Source of the DNA: Flavobacteriaceae bacterium
Lineage (GTDB): Bacteria; Bacteroidota; Bacteroidia; Flavobacteriales; Flavobacteriaceae
Length of the DNA: 63,598 bases
NCBI GenBank assembly: GCA_018623195.1
Contig: JAAZVY010000004.1
Location: 1 to 63,598, forward strand
Reading direction: 5' to 3'
Shown here: piece after piece, positions 34,561-42,447 of the stretch
Numbering within the stretch: position 1 is the first letter of the stretch
How the letters are laid out: each line of letters begins with the position of its first letter
Notes under the pieces: generated by a model
Told to the model about the DNA's origin: nothing
What the model saw: the letters and a program-made list of their open reading frames with translations, nothing else
Databases searched by the model: none
Position numbers and translations under genes: made by a program

Positions 34561-35119
34561 ACTGAAAATCTGCAGTTGGTGTAATTAACCAATGGAGTGG
34601 ATGGTCGTGAGGCTCTAAATCATCAATACTTTCTACCGGTTCTAAGAGGCTTAACCCTACAGTGATTACATCGGGTCTGCAATCTGCTAAGAATCTGTCG
34701 TAATATCCTTTACCGTATCCGACACGTCCTCCATTAAGATCGCCAATCAGAAGAGGAACAAAGACTACGTCGATATGATTCGCTTCAATGGTGAGGCCAC
34801 TGGTGGGTTCTAAGATCCCCCAATGATTTTCTTCAAGTTTTGTTTGATCTTCAAGCAGGTAGTGGGTTAGGCTCCCATCTAAATGTGCCTTCGGTAAGAC
34901 GATTCGTTTATCTTTTCCTTGTAAAATGCTCAATAAACCCTCGGTATTGACTTCATTCTGCTTCACGATCGGGAGAAAAACATGATAAGTAGTCTTTTCC
35001 CAAATGGGGAGATTTAAGAGACGATTGATGATTTTAAGGCTCAGCGCCTCCACTTCATCTCTAGAATAAGACTTTCGTCTTTCTTTGGCCCACTTTCTTA
35101 AATCATCCTTGATGCTCAT
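34553..35119 (-). CDS. 5-formyltetrahydrofolate cyclo-ligase
   Basis: Converts 5-formyl-THF to 5,10-methenyl-THF using ATP (MTHFS/YgfA family), 188 residues, cytoplasmic. The N-terminal helix LRKWAKERRKSY provides the phosphate-contacting Arg/Lys residues. The motifs VDVVFVPLLIG-like strand (DVVFVPLLIGDLNG) and GGRVGYGKGYYDRFL are diagnostic. A -7 box lies exactly four bases before the ATG. Overlaps lspA at its 3' end. Confidence 0.93.
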   Translation of the reverse strand: MSIKDDLRKWAKERRKSYSRDEVEALSLKIINRLLNLPIWEKTTYHVFLPIVKQNEVNTEGLLSILQGKDKRIVLPKAHLDGSLTHYLLEDQTKLEENHWGILEPTSGLTIEANHIDVVFVPLLIGDLNGGRVGYGKGYYDRFLADCRPDVITVGLSLLEPVESIDDLEPHDHPLHWLITPTADFQFS

Positions 35120-35123
35120 GGGG

Positions 35124-35131
35124 TAAAACTA
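35124..35131 (-). promoter_or_regulatory. Promoter -7 box abutting the cyclo-ligase start
   Basis: The minus strand reads TAGTTTTA, a one-mismatch TAnnTTTG box, ending four bases before the ATG. It predicts a leaderless message. Confidence 0.4.
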
Positions 35132-35153
35132 TCTAAAAAATCAAATCAATCGC

Positions 35154-35161
35154 TACTTTTA
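35154..35161 (+). promoter_or_regulatory. Promoter -7 box abutting the uvrC start
   Basis: TACTTTTA, a one-mismatch TAnnTTTG box, ends four bases before the uvrC ATG, mirroring the divergent gene. Both promoters fit in a 46-base gap. Confidence 0.4.
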
Positions 35162-35165
35162 CTCA

Positions 35166-36962
35166 ATGGGAGAGAAGGAAAATCCGATTAAAATTCAGGT
35201 ACAGGCACTGCCCGATGAACCTGGGGTTTACCATTTCTATGACCAAAACAAGCGCATTCTGTATGTCGGTAAGGCAAAAAATCTAAAAAAGCGCGTGTCT
35301 TCCTACTTCACGAAGAACCATACCAGCGGTAAAACCCGAGTAATGGTCAGTAAGATTAAAGAGATTCGGCATGTGGTCGTGGCCAATGAATCTGATGCGC
35401 TTCTTTTAGAAAATAGCATGATTAAGCAGCATCAGCCTAGGTACAATGTGCTGCTTAAAGATGATAAAACCTATCCTTGGATTTGTGTAAAGAATGAGCG
35501 ATTCCCTAGGGTTTTTAGTACACGAAAAAAGATTGATGATGGCTCACTTTATTTCGGGCCTTACACATCGATGAAGACGGTTAGAGCGCTTCTTGATCTT
35601 ATTCGAAACGTATATACGCTAAGAACTTGTAATTATGAGCTTTCAGAAGCGCAGATCGAATCGGGCAAGGTGAAGCTCTGTTTAGAATACCATATAGGAA
35701 ATTGCGCAGGCCCTTGTCGAGGGTATCAATTAGAGGCCGAGTATGGGGAGCAAATTGACGCTATTGTTGCCATTTTAAAGGGAAACTTAAAGCCTTCACT
35801 TCGAATGCTCAACGAGCGAATGACACGATACGCGGCTGCGATGGAGTTTGAAAAAGCGCAACAAATCAAGGAGCGTATAGAGGTACTCAATAAACATCAG
35901 TCAAAGTCTCAAGTGGTCAATCCGAAAATTACTGATCTCGAAGTGTATTCGATTCTAAGTGACCCAACCCATGCTTATGTAAACTTCATGCAGATTAATG
36001 ACGGGGCGATTGTATATTCTCACACCCTAGAAATGAAGAAGCAACTCGATGAGACTGAAGAAGAGTTGTTATCTGTGGCCATTGTAGAGATTCGACGCCG
36101 TTTCAATTCGGTATCAAAAACCATTCTACTTCCTTTCCCTGTAGCTGTTGCAGAAACCATTAAGGTCGAGGTTCCTAAGCTCGGAGATAAAAAAAGCCTT
36201 GTTGATCTCTCACTTAGAAACGCTAAATTTTTCAGACAAGATAGATTCAAGCAAATGAAGGTGGTTGACCCAGATCGTCACACCAAACGCATCTTAAGCC
36301 AGATGAAAGAAGACCTTCACCTCTCAGAAGATCCCGTTCATATCGAGTGTTTTGATAATTCAAACCTGCAGGGGACCAACCCCGCTTCAGCTTGTGTGGT
36401 TTTTAAAAACGCAAAGCCATCGAAGGCCGATTACCGAAAATTCACGATAAAGAGTGTTGAAGGACCTAATGATTTTGCAAGTATGGAAGAGGTGGTATTT
36501 CGTCGTTATAGAAGGTTACTTCAAGAGCGTGAACCGCTGCCACAATTGATTGTTATCGACGGTGGAAAAGGACAACTTTCTTCTGCCTTGAAATCCCTAG
36601 AAGTATTAGGACTAAGGGGGAAAATCGCGATCATTGGAATTGCCAAAAGACTCGAAGAAATCTATTTTCCCGGAGATTCTTTACCCCTATACCTCGATAA
36701 GAAATCAGAAACTCTGAAGATCATTCAGCAGTTGAGAAATGAGGCACACCGATTCTCTTTGAAACATCACAGAGAAAAACGCAGCGCCACTGCGATACAA
36801 TCTGAATTAGAAGAAATTCCTGGAATAGGCCCAACAACCGCAGCAAAACTGCTTAAAGAATTTAAGAGTGTAAAGCAGATTAAACAGCGCAGTATTGGCG
36901 AGCTCGAAAAGGTGGTGAGTAAGTCTGTTGCTTCAAAAATTCACGCCTATTTTCAGTCGTGA
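35166..36962 (+). CDS. uvrC: Excinuclease ABC subunit C
   Basis: Dual-incision nuclease of nucleotide excision repair, 598 residues. The N-terminal GIY-YIG domain shows EPGVYHFYDQNKRILYVGKA (residues 19-38). A Cys-rich segment and a UVR helix pair (MEFEKAQQIKERIE) are in the middle. The RNase H-like 5' nuclease domain contains ECFDNSNLQGTNPASACVVF and QLIVIDGGKGQL, and the C-terminal helix-hairpin-helix reads IPGIGPTTAAKLL. Length is standard. uvrA and uvrB are not nearby. Confidence 0.97.
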   Translation: MGEKENPIKIQVQALPDEPGVYHFYDQNKRILYVGKAKNLKKRVSSYFTKNHTSGKTRVMVSKIKEIRHVVVANESDALLLENSMIKQHQPRYNVLLKDDKTYPWICVKNERFPRVFSTRKKIDDGSLYFGPYTSMKTVRALLDLIRNVYTLRTCNYELSEAQIESGKVKLCLEYHIGNCAGPCRGYQLEAEYGEQIDAIVAILKGNLKPSLRMLNERMTRYAAAMEFEKAQQIKERIEVLNKHQSKSQVVNPKITDLEVYSILSDPTHAYVNFMQINDGAIVYSHTLEMKKQLDETEEELLSVAIVEIRRRFNSVSKTILLPFPVAVAETIKVEVPKLGDKKSLVDLSLRNAKFFRQDRFKQMKVVDPDRHTKRILSQMKEDLHLSEDPVHIECFDNSNLQGTNPASACVVFKNAKPSKADYRKFTIKSVEGPNDFASMEEVVFRRYRRLLQEREPLPQLIVIDGGKGQLSSALKSLEVLGLRGKIAIIGIAKRLEEIYFPGDSLPLYLDKKSETLKIIQQLRNEAHRFSLKHHREKRSATAIQSELEEIPGIGPTTAAKLLKEFKSVKQIKQRSIGELEKVVSKSVASKIHAYFQS

Positions 36963-37120
36963 CCTGCCCAATCTCATGTGTATGAGAATCAGAACGTTAA
37001 AGTCGGGTTAAAAAGTATTTTTAAAGTTAGGTCTCGCCGTAACTTAGAGGTAAGAATTAAAAAGTAGTCATACTACGTTTTGGTTTTTCATGATTTAAAG
37101 TTTGGTTGGTTAGTAAGAAA
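36963..37120 (+). ncRNA. Possible structured RNA upstream of a terminator
   Basis: A gene-free stretch between uvrC and a strong terminator holds small perfect inverted repeats: TCTCAT/ATGAGA with a four-base loop at 36972, and GTAGT/ACTAC with a three-base loop at 37064. A box TATTTTTA at about 37016 could start a transcript of about 130 bases ending at the terminator. No open frame of note. It might equally be the uvrC 3' untranslated region. Confidence 0.25.
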
Positions 37121-37152
37121 AGCCCTAGTTGAATGAACTAGGGCTTTTTTTT
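37121..37152 (+). terminator. Strong rho-independent terminator
   Basis: AGCCCTAGTT and AACTAGGGCT form a perfect ten-base stem with the five-base loop GAATG, followed directly by a run of eight T counting the last stem base. It ends uvrC or a short RNA in the preceding gap. This is the clearest terminator of the window. Confidence 0.9.
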
Positions 37153-37157
37153 AATCC

Positions 37158-37165
37158 TATTTTTG
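37158..37165 (+). promoter_or_regulatory. Promoter -7 box for the DUF3108 gene
   Basis: TATTTTTG, an exact TAnnTTTG match, lies just after the terminator and ends six bases before the ATG, so the message would be leaderless or nearly so. Confidence 0.5.
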
Positions 37166-37171
37166 TTAGCA

Positions 37172-37960
37172 ATGATTAGAAGAGCACTCCTATTGTCTTT
37201 CATGCTTTTGATGAGTTTTGGGTATTCTCAAGACCAATCAGAATATCAAACTTTTGAAGCTGGTGAATGGTTACGCTATCGCCTTCATTATGGGTTTTTC
37301 AATGCGAGCTATGCTACTCTTTCTATAAAAGACACCATTTTCAGGGGAGAACCTGCATTTCATGCTGTTGGTGAAGGTAGAACCACAGGATTGGCGTCGC
37401 TTTTCTTCAAGGTAGAGGATGTTTATGAAAGCATTTTTTCAAAATCAGAGATACGTCCGATCTTTTTTTTGAGGGATATCGATGAAGGAGGATATACTAA
37501 GAATATCTCGATTGACTTTGATTTTGATCGTGAAAAGGCGCTCATCAATAACATCAAAGACGATACTTCCTTCGAATTAGATATTCGAAAAGATCTTCAG
37601 GATATCATCTCAGCTACCTATTATTTACGCGAGACCTTTGATTTATCATCGGTTAAAATTGGCGATGAAATTGCCTTGGATATGTTATTCGACGATGACG
37701 GCATTTATGACTTTAAATTGATGTATCTAGGTAAGGAGGTTTTAAAAACCCCCTTTGGTAAGATTCGATGCCTTGCATTCAGACCGCTGGTTAAGTCTGG
37801 CAGGATTTTTAGAGCCGAAGAATCTTTAACGCTTTGGGTGAGCGATGATAAAAATAGAATCCCCATACGGATTCAAGCAGATCTTCGCTTTGGGTCTATT
37901 AAAGCTGACTTAGACGGATTCAAAGGACTCAAGAATTCCTTAGAAGTGATTGCCAACTAA
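37172..37960 (+). CDS. DUF3108 secreted protein
   Basis: Protein of 262 residues with a signal peptide (MIRRALLLSFMLLMSFGYSQ) and a mature beta-rich domain starting at FEAGEWLRYRLHYGFFNASYA, the typical opening of DUF3108. The family is periplasmic or outer-membrane associated and of unknown function. The ATG was taken rather than a TTG three codons upstream, which lies inside the -7 box. The M23 peptidase downstream has its own promoter, so this may be a monocistronic unit. Confidence 0.85.
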   Translation: MIRRALLLSFMLLMSFGYSQDQSEYQTFEAGEWLRYRLHYGFFNASYATLSIKDTIFRGEPAFHAVGEGRTTGLASLFFKVEDVYESIFSKSEIRPIFFLRDIDEGGYTKNISIDFDFDREKALINNIKDDTSFELDIRKDLQDIISATYYLRETFDLSSVKIGDEIALDMLFDDDGIYDFKLMYLGKEVLKTPFGKIRCLAFRPLVKSGRIFRAEESLTLWVSDDKNRIPIRIQADLRFGSIKADLDGFKGLKNSLEVIAN

Positions 37961-37963
37961 AGA

Positions 37964-37994
37964 TTGACAAGCAGGCCGGAATTTAGCAACTTTG
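37964..37994 (+). promoter_or_regulatory. Promoter for the M23 peptidase gene
   Basis: A -33 TTG is separated by exactly 20 bases from CAACTTTG, a one-mismatch -7 box. The box ends four bases before the ATG, which again predicts a leaderless message. Confidence 0.5.
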
Positions 37995-37998
37995 TAAG

Positions 37999-39309
37999 AT
38001 GAAATTATCGCAACGGATTACCCCCATTTTCTGCTCCCTACTGGCACTAACTATGTTTTCTTGCGGATCAAGTGACGGAGAATCTTTTGTGGGGTCAAGT
38101 TCGGTTGAGATGCCCGAACAGATTGAGTTCGGATTCAACATGATCGATTATGAAGTTGAATTAGATACGGTAAGAAGAGGTGATACTTTCGGAAAAATCA
38201 TGCTCTCTCGTGACGCTGACTATCAAAAGGTCAATCAAGCGGCTCGTAGGTCTAGAAAATCTTTTGATCTTAGAAAAATTCAAGTAGGTAAGCCTTACCG
38301 TGTTCTAAAAAGCTGTGATAGCCTCGAAAAACCTCAAATCTTTATCTACGAAAATGACTTTCTGAATTACACCGTAGTTGATTTGCGAGAAGAGGTTGAG
38401 GTTTATGAAGAGAAACATCCGTATGAACTTGTTGAGAAAGAGGTCTCGGGAGTAATCGAAGGGTCGCTCTATCAGACTTTGGACAGTCAAGGGGTCGATC
38501 AAAATTTAAGTCAAGAGTTAGCCAATGTTTACGCCTGGAGCATCGACTTTTTCAGACTGTATGAGGGCGATCGTTTTAAAGTGGTCGCTTTAGAGAGAAG
38601 GTTACGTGATGGGACCCCGGCAGGTATTAAGTCGATAAAGGCGGCTATGTTTGAGCATAGAGGTGAGCCTTTTTACGCATTTGCGGCCAATGTAAATGAA
38701 AAAACCTTGCAAACTGAATACTATGATGAGCAAGGGAATAACTTAAGACGAACTTTTTTAAAGGCTCCTTTGAAATTTAATGCGTATCGCATATCCTCAC
38801 GCTATAACCTCAATCGAAAAATAGCCTTTTATGGCAATCGAACCCGGGCACATAAGGGTACAGATTATGCTGCTCCTGTAGGTACACCTATTATTGCAAC
38901 CGCTGATGGTATCGTTACTGAAGCCACTCGAAGAGGAGGTAATGGGATTTATGCAAAAATCAAGCACAACGGCACCTACAGCACGCAATACCTTCACATG
39001 AAAAAGCTCAATGTGAAGAAAGGCCAACGAGTGAGTCAAGGAGATGTCATCGGATGGATAGGTATGACTGGAAACACCTCTGGCCCTCACGTTTGTTATC
39101 GCTTCTGGAAAAACGGACGACAAGTAGATCCTTTGAAAGAAAAACTACCCGCAGCCGCACCGATTGATCGCTCTTTAGCTAAAGATTACTTTGAGTATAT
39201 CAAGACTCCGCTTGAACAGCTTGAGTGCATTGAATATTTGGGAGAAAATGACTTAACTTCACTCGCTCAAAATTCAATCGAAAACGAAAATGCCCTTACC
39301 GCACAATAA
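37999..39309 (+). CDS. M23-family peptidoglycan endopeptidase (lipoprotein)
   Basis: Cell-envelope metallopeptidase of 436 residues. The N-terminus ([20 protein letters not shown] then SCG) looks like a lipoprotein signal. An OapA/LysM-like central part (residues 50-250) precedes the LytM/M23 domain, which has zinc ligands His and Asp in [16 protein letters not shown] and the catalytic His in TQYLHMKKL. The last motif, usually HxH, reads [10 protein letters not shown], a Cys in place of the third zinc ligand; this form recurs in flavobacterial relatives as far as I recall. Its 3' end overlaps pgi by 20 bases. Confidence 0.88.
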   Translation: MKLSQRITPIFCSLLALTMFSCGSSDGESFVGSSSVEMPEQIEFGFNMIDYEVELDTVRRGDTFGKIMLSRDADYQKVNQAARRSRKSFDLRKIQVGKPYRVLKSCDSLEKPQIFIYENDFLNYTVVDLREEVEVYEEKHPYELVEKEVSGVIEGSLYQTLDSQGVDQNLSQELANVYAWSIDFFRLYEGDRFKVVALERRLRDGTPAGIKSIKAAMFEHRGEPFYAFAANVNEKTLQTEYYDEQGNNLRRTFLKAPLKFNAYRISSRYNLNRKIAFYGNRTRAHKGTDYAAPVGTPIIATADGIVTEATRRGGNGIYAKIKHNGTYSTQYLHMKKLNVKKGQRVSQGDVIGWIGMTGNTSGPHVCYRFWKNGRQVDPLKEKLPAAAPIDRSLAKDYFEYIKTPLEQLECIEYLGENDLTSLAQNSIENENALTAQ

Positions 39310-40927
39310 CCCAACTCAGCTGAAGAGCTGGAAGCAATTACAAGAATTTAGTAACGAATTTAAGAAAGCCTCTATTTCAAAGTTATTTGAGAAAGACGCT
39401 GATCGCGCTCAATCTATGAGTATCGAGTGGGAAGATTTCTTTGTAGATTTTTCCAAGCATCTTTCGGATAAGCGCGTACTTGATTCACTCTATAGTTTAG
39501 CCGAAGAATCAGGACTTGAAGATGCCAAAAGAGCCTATCTCTCAGGAGATAAAATCAATGTAACTGAAGGTCGTGCCGTACTGCATACCGCGCTAAGATC
39601 CACTGCCTTTAGCCCAGAGGTTGATGGCCAATCGGTTAGTGAAGAGGTAAGTCAAGTGAAGGCTCAAATAAAATCTTTCTGTAATCGAGTTATCAGCGGA
39701 GAGCACAAGGGATACACGGGTAAATCAATTACCGACATTGTAAATATTGGTATTGGAGGCTCAGACTTGGGGCCGGTTATGGTTACTGAGGCTTTGGCTT
39801 ATTATAGAAACCACCTAAAGACTCACTTTGTTAGTAACGTAGACGGAGATCACGTAACTGAGGTTTTAAAGAATCTTGATCCCGAGACTACCTTATTTCT
39901 TGTGGTTTCAAAATCATTTACCACACAGGAGACCTTGGCTAATGCAACCACCTGTAGAGAATGGTTTTTGTCTCATGCCTCTGAAGCAGATGTAGCCTTG
40001 CACTTTGCGGCAGTCTCTACGAATCTTGGGATGACCGGACAGTTTGGTATTGCAAACGAAAATGTATTTGCAATGGCCGATTGGGTAGGAGGTAGATTTT
40101 CGCTTTGGAGTGCCGTTGGGCTTTCTATCGCCCTGTCTGTCGGATATGAAAATTTCGAATCCCTTCTTGAGGGAGCAGCGGCTATGGATCAGCATTTTGC
40201 TGAGGCATCGCCAGAAAAGAATATCCCTTTAAACATGGCGCTTCTCGGTATTTGGTATAACAACTTTATGGGAGCCGAAACCGAAGCCATCATTCCATAC
40301 ACTCAATACTTAAGTCGATTCTCAGCCTACTTACAACAGGCGGTGATGGAAAGTAACGGAAAGTATGTCGATAGAAACGGAGCTAAAGTTTCTTATCAAA
40401 CAGGTAGTATCGTTTGGGGAGAGCCAGGTACTAATTCTCAGCATGCCTTTTTTCAGTTGATCCATCAGGGTACGAAACTTATTCCGACAGATTTCATTGG
40501 ATTTGTGGAGCCCCTTCATGGAAGACAAGATCATCACGATAAATTGATGTCCAACTTCTTTGCCCAAACCGAAGCTCTTATGAATGGTAAATCAAAGGAA
40601 GAAGTTACCAGAGAGTTTGAAATGAAAGGCACTGATCTATCGAGTGTCGAAGACATTATACCACATAAAGTTTTCGAAGGAAATAAGCCAACTACTACTT
40701 TCCTTATTAAAAAACTCACCCCTTACACTTTAGGTAGCCTCGTAGCTGCTTATGAGCATAAGATTTTTATTCAGGGAGTGATTTGGAATATCTATAGCTA
40801 TGATCAATGGGGGGTTGAGCTTGGTAAGCAACTTGCCAATCAAATTTTGGCGGATTGGTCACAAGGATCTAACGGAAGTCATGATCCTTCTACGGCTCAA
40901 CTACTTTCTCGATTCAAAAATGATTAA
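39290..40927 (+). CDS. pgi: Glucose-6-phosphate isomerase
   Basis: Interconverts glucose-6-phosphate and fructose-6-phosphate; cytoplasmic, 545 residues. Two SIS subdomains are visible. Signature segments include [51 protein letters not shown] and the catalytic-region pieces [14 protein letters not shown] and [14 protein letters not shown]. Standard length. The start lies 20 bases inside the M23 gene in another frame; homologues begin with a similar short N-terminus, so I keep it. Confidence 0.97.
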   Translation: MPLPHNNPTQLKSWKQLQEFSNEFKKASISKLFEKDADRAQSMSIEWEDFFVDFSKHLSDKRVLDSLYSLAEESGLEDAKRAYLSGDKINVTEGRAVLHTALRSTAFSPEVDGQSVSEEVSQVKAQIKSFCNRVISGEHKGYTGKSITDIVNIGIGGSDLGPVMVTEALAYYRNHLKTHFVSNVDGDHVTEVLKNLDPETTLFLVVSKSFTTQETLANATTCREWFLSHASEADVALHFAAVSTNLGMTGQFGIANENVFAMADWVGGRFSLWSAVGLSIALSVGYENFESLLEGAAAMDQHFAEASPEKNIPLNMALLGIWYNNFMGAETEAIIPYTQYLSRFSAYLQQAVMESNGKYVDRNGAKVSYQTGSIVWGEPGTNSQHAFFQLIHQGTKLIPTDFIGFVEPLHGRQDHHDKLMSNFFAQTEALMNGKSKEEVTREFEMKGTDLSSVEDIIPHKVFEGNKPTTTFLIKKLTPYTLGSLVAAYEHKIFIQGVIWNIYSYDQWGVELGKQLANQILADWSQGSNGSHDPSTAQLLSRFKND

Positions 40928-40954
40928 CTTAGAACTACCATAAATAACTTAACT

Positions 40955-41383
40955 ATGATTGTTTCTCTTCACTCTTACATTGCTTTTCTAGCCTTAGCGG
41001 TCGTTTTATTGGCCTTTATTAATGCGCTCAACGGTTTTTTAACGGGCCGCGAGTTTCAGCAAAAAAGAGATCGAAGTATATCTTTGGCTGGAGTTGCTTT
41101 TTTTCACCTTCAGTTTTTGATAGGAGTCATTGTTTATTTTGTTTCTGCGAAAGGATTCTATGCATTAAGCGAGGTGGGTATCGGTAATCTATCTTCAGAA
41201 GCACGTTTACTTGCTTTAGAACACCCAACCACGAATTTAATTGCTGTTGCGCTTGTTACCATCGGGTGGTCAAGACATAAGAAAGCATCCTCTGACAAGG
41301 CAAAGTTTAAGAGTGTTGCTCTGTTTTATGGAATAGGTTTAGTGCTTATTTTAAGCCGTATTCCATGGTCTCAGTGGGTTTAA
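40955..41383 (+). CDS. Small multi-pass membrane protein, cytochrome b-like
   Basis: Protein of 142 residues with four hydrophobic helices (residues 5-26, 45-66, 86-105 and 118-135) and several conserved-looking His residues at helix ends: SLHSYIAFLAL, FFHLQFLIG, LEHPTTNL and WSRHKKASS. That layout fits a di-haem or metal-binding four-helix membrane protein, and flavobacterial homologues are often labelled cytochrome b. I see no definite family motif. Its 3' end overlaps the convergent EEP gene by 38 bases. Confidence 0.7.
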   Translation: MIVSLHSYIAFLALAVVLLAFINALNGFLTGREFQQKRDRSISLAGVAFFHLQFLIGVIVYFVSAKGFYALSEVGIGNLSSEARLLALEHPTTNLIAVALVTIGWSRHKKASSDKAKFKSVALFYGIGLVLILSRIPWSQWV

Positions 41384-42386
41384 CTATTAGTTTTAGCACT
41401 ACCGGAAAATGATCGCTGTACCCTCCTTGGTACTGTAACCCTGCGTAGGTTCTAAAAGGATATCCGCGATACCTTCCCCTTGAGGTTTGTAAATACCTAG
41501 AGGTGTATACTCCGAAACTTTGAGCCTGTAATCCTGGCTGATCAATCAGTGATTTTGTACCTATGATTTGGTCAAAAAGATGCCATTTATCTCTGTGGGC
41601 GATACTACCTATTCCCTTGCGATAGCTGATATTTGAAAAATTAATTAACGAATCATTACTTGCCTTAGGGTTGATTAATTGAAGGATCGACTCATTCACT
41701 GGGTCATCATTAAAATCACCCATTACAATGATCTTTGCTTCAGGTTCTCTTGATGCTAAAGAGTCAATTGCTTTGCGGGTATAATAGCTGGCTGTTTTTC
41801 TGCGCCATTCAGATCGCTTTTCTCCACCACTTCTAGAAGGCCAGTGTGTAATGATAAAGTGGATACGTTCTGATTCTAAGGCTATTCCACTAACTATTAA
41901 TAGATCCCTTGTATAGATTATTTCGGCTCGATCTTTTAACAAGGGCACTTTTTGTTTCTGAAAATGTGTAGGTCGAAAGAGGGATTGATTATATAAAAAT
42001 CCCACATCAATACCTCTTAAATCAGGGCTATCAAAGTGAATAATACCTGCATTTTTTAATAGGCCGTTCTTTGTGGTTAGTGCCTCGAGTAACTCGACAT
42101 TTTCAACCTCACATACTCCTAATCCTAACCATTCTGTTTCTTTTAATTCCAAATTTATCTGTGTAACCACCTGACTAATATTCTGCAGTTTTGTTTCTAG
42201 CCTTGGTAGGGTCCAATGGTATTTTCCTTGAGGGGTTCTATCGTTGTCTCTAACTAGAGTATCATTTTTGGTATCAAACAAATTCTCAAGGTTGTAGAAG
42301 CCGACCCAATATTTTTGGTCTCTTATTCGTTGACCCACTGCGATAGTATAGACTAAAATGAATAGTGTTAAAAGCAACTCTCTCAT
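41346..42386 (-). CDS. Secreted endonuclease/exonuclease/phosphatase (EEP) protein
   Basis: Protein of 346 residues with a signal peptide (MRELLLTLFILVYTIAVGQ) and a complete EEP fold like DNase I and ExeM-type extracellular nucleases. Active-site motifs are in order: WVGFYNLENLFD, LGVCEVENVELL (metal Glu), ITHWPSRSGGEKRSEWRRK, IIVMGDFNDDPVN, HLFDQIIG and the terminal GYSDHFPVVLKL with the Asp-His dyad. No C-terminal secretion domain is seen, so it is probably periplasmic. Substrate may be nucleic acid or a phosphodiester. Divergent from a TonB-receptor/lamin-tail pair from a mirrored promoter, suggesting joint function. Confidence 0.85.
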   Translation of the reverse strand: MRELLLTLFILVYTIAVGQRIRDQKYWVGFYNLENLFDTKNDTLVRDNDRTPQGKYHWTLPRLETKLQNISQVVTQINLELKETEWLGLGVCEVENVELLEALTTKNGLLKNAGIIHFDSPDLRGIDVGFLYNQSLFRPTHFQKQKVPLLKDRAEIIYTRDLLIVSGIALESERIHFIITHWPSRSGGEKRSEWRRKTASYYTRKAIDSLASREPEAKIIVMGDFNDDPVNESILQLINPKASNDSLINFSNISYRKGIGSIAHRDKWHLFDQIIGTKSLIDQPGLQAQSFGVYTSRYLQTSRGRYRGYPFRTYAGLQYQGGYSDHFPVVLKLIVKPTETMEYGLK

Positions 42387-42390
42387 AAGA

Positions 42391-42398
42391 CAAACCTA
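42391..42398 (-). promoter_or_regulatory. Promoter -7 box for the EEP gene
   Basis: The minus strand reads TAGGTTTG, an exact TAnnTTTG match, ending four bases before the ATG; a leaderless message is expected. Confidence 0.5.
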
Positions 42399-42435
42399 AT
42401 TTCCTTTAACGCAATTAGGTTGCAGGGGCTAGGCC

Positions 42436-42443
42436 TAGGTTTG
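42436..42443 (+). promoter_or_regulatory. Promoter -7 box for the TonB-receptor-like gene
   Basis: TAGGTTTG, an exact match, ends four bases before the ATG. It is the mirror image of the box of the divergent EEP gene. Confidence 0.5.
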
Positions 42444-42447
42444 CCTT

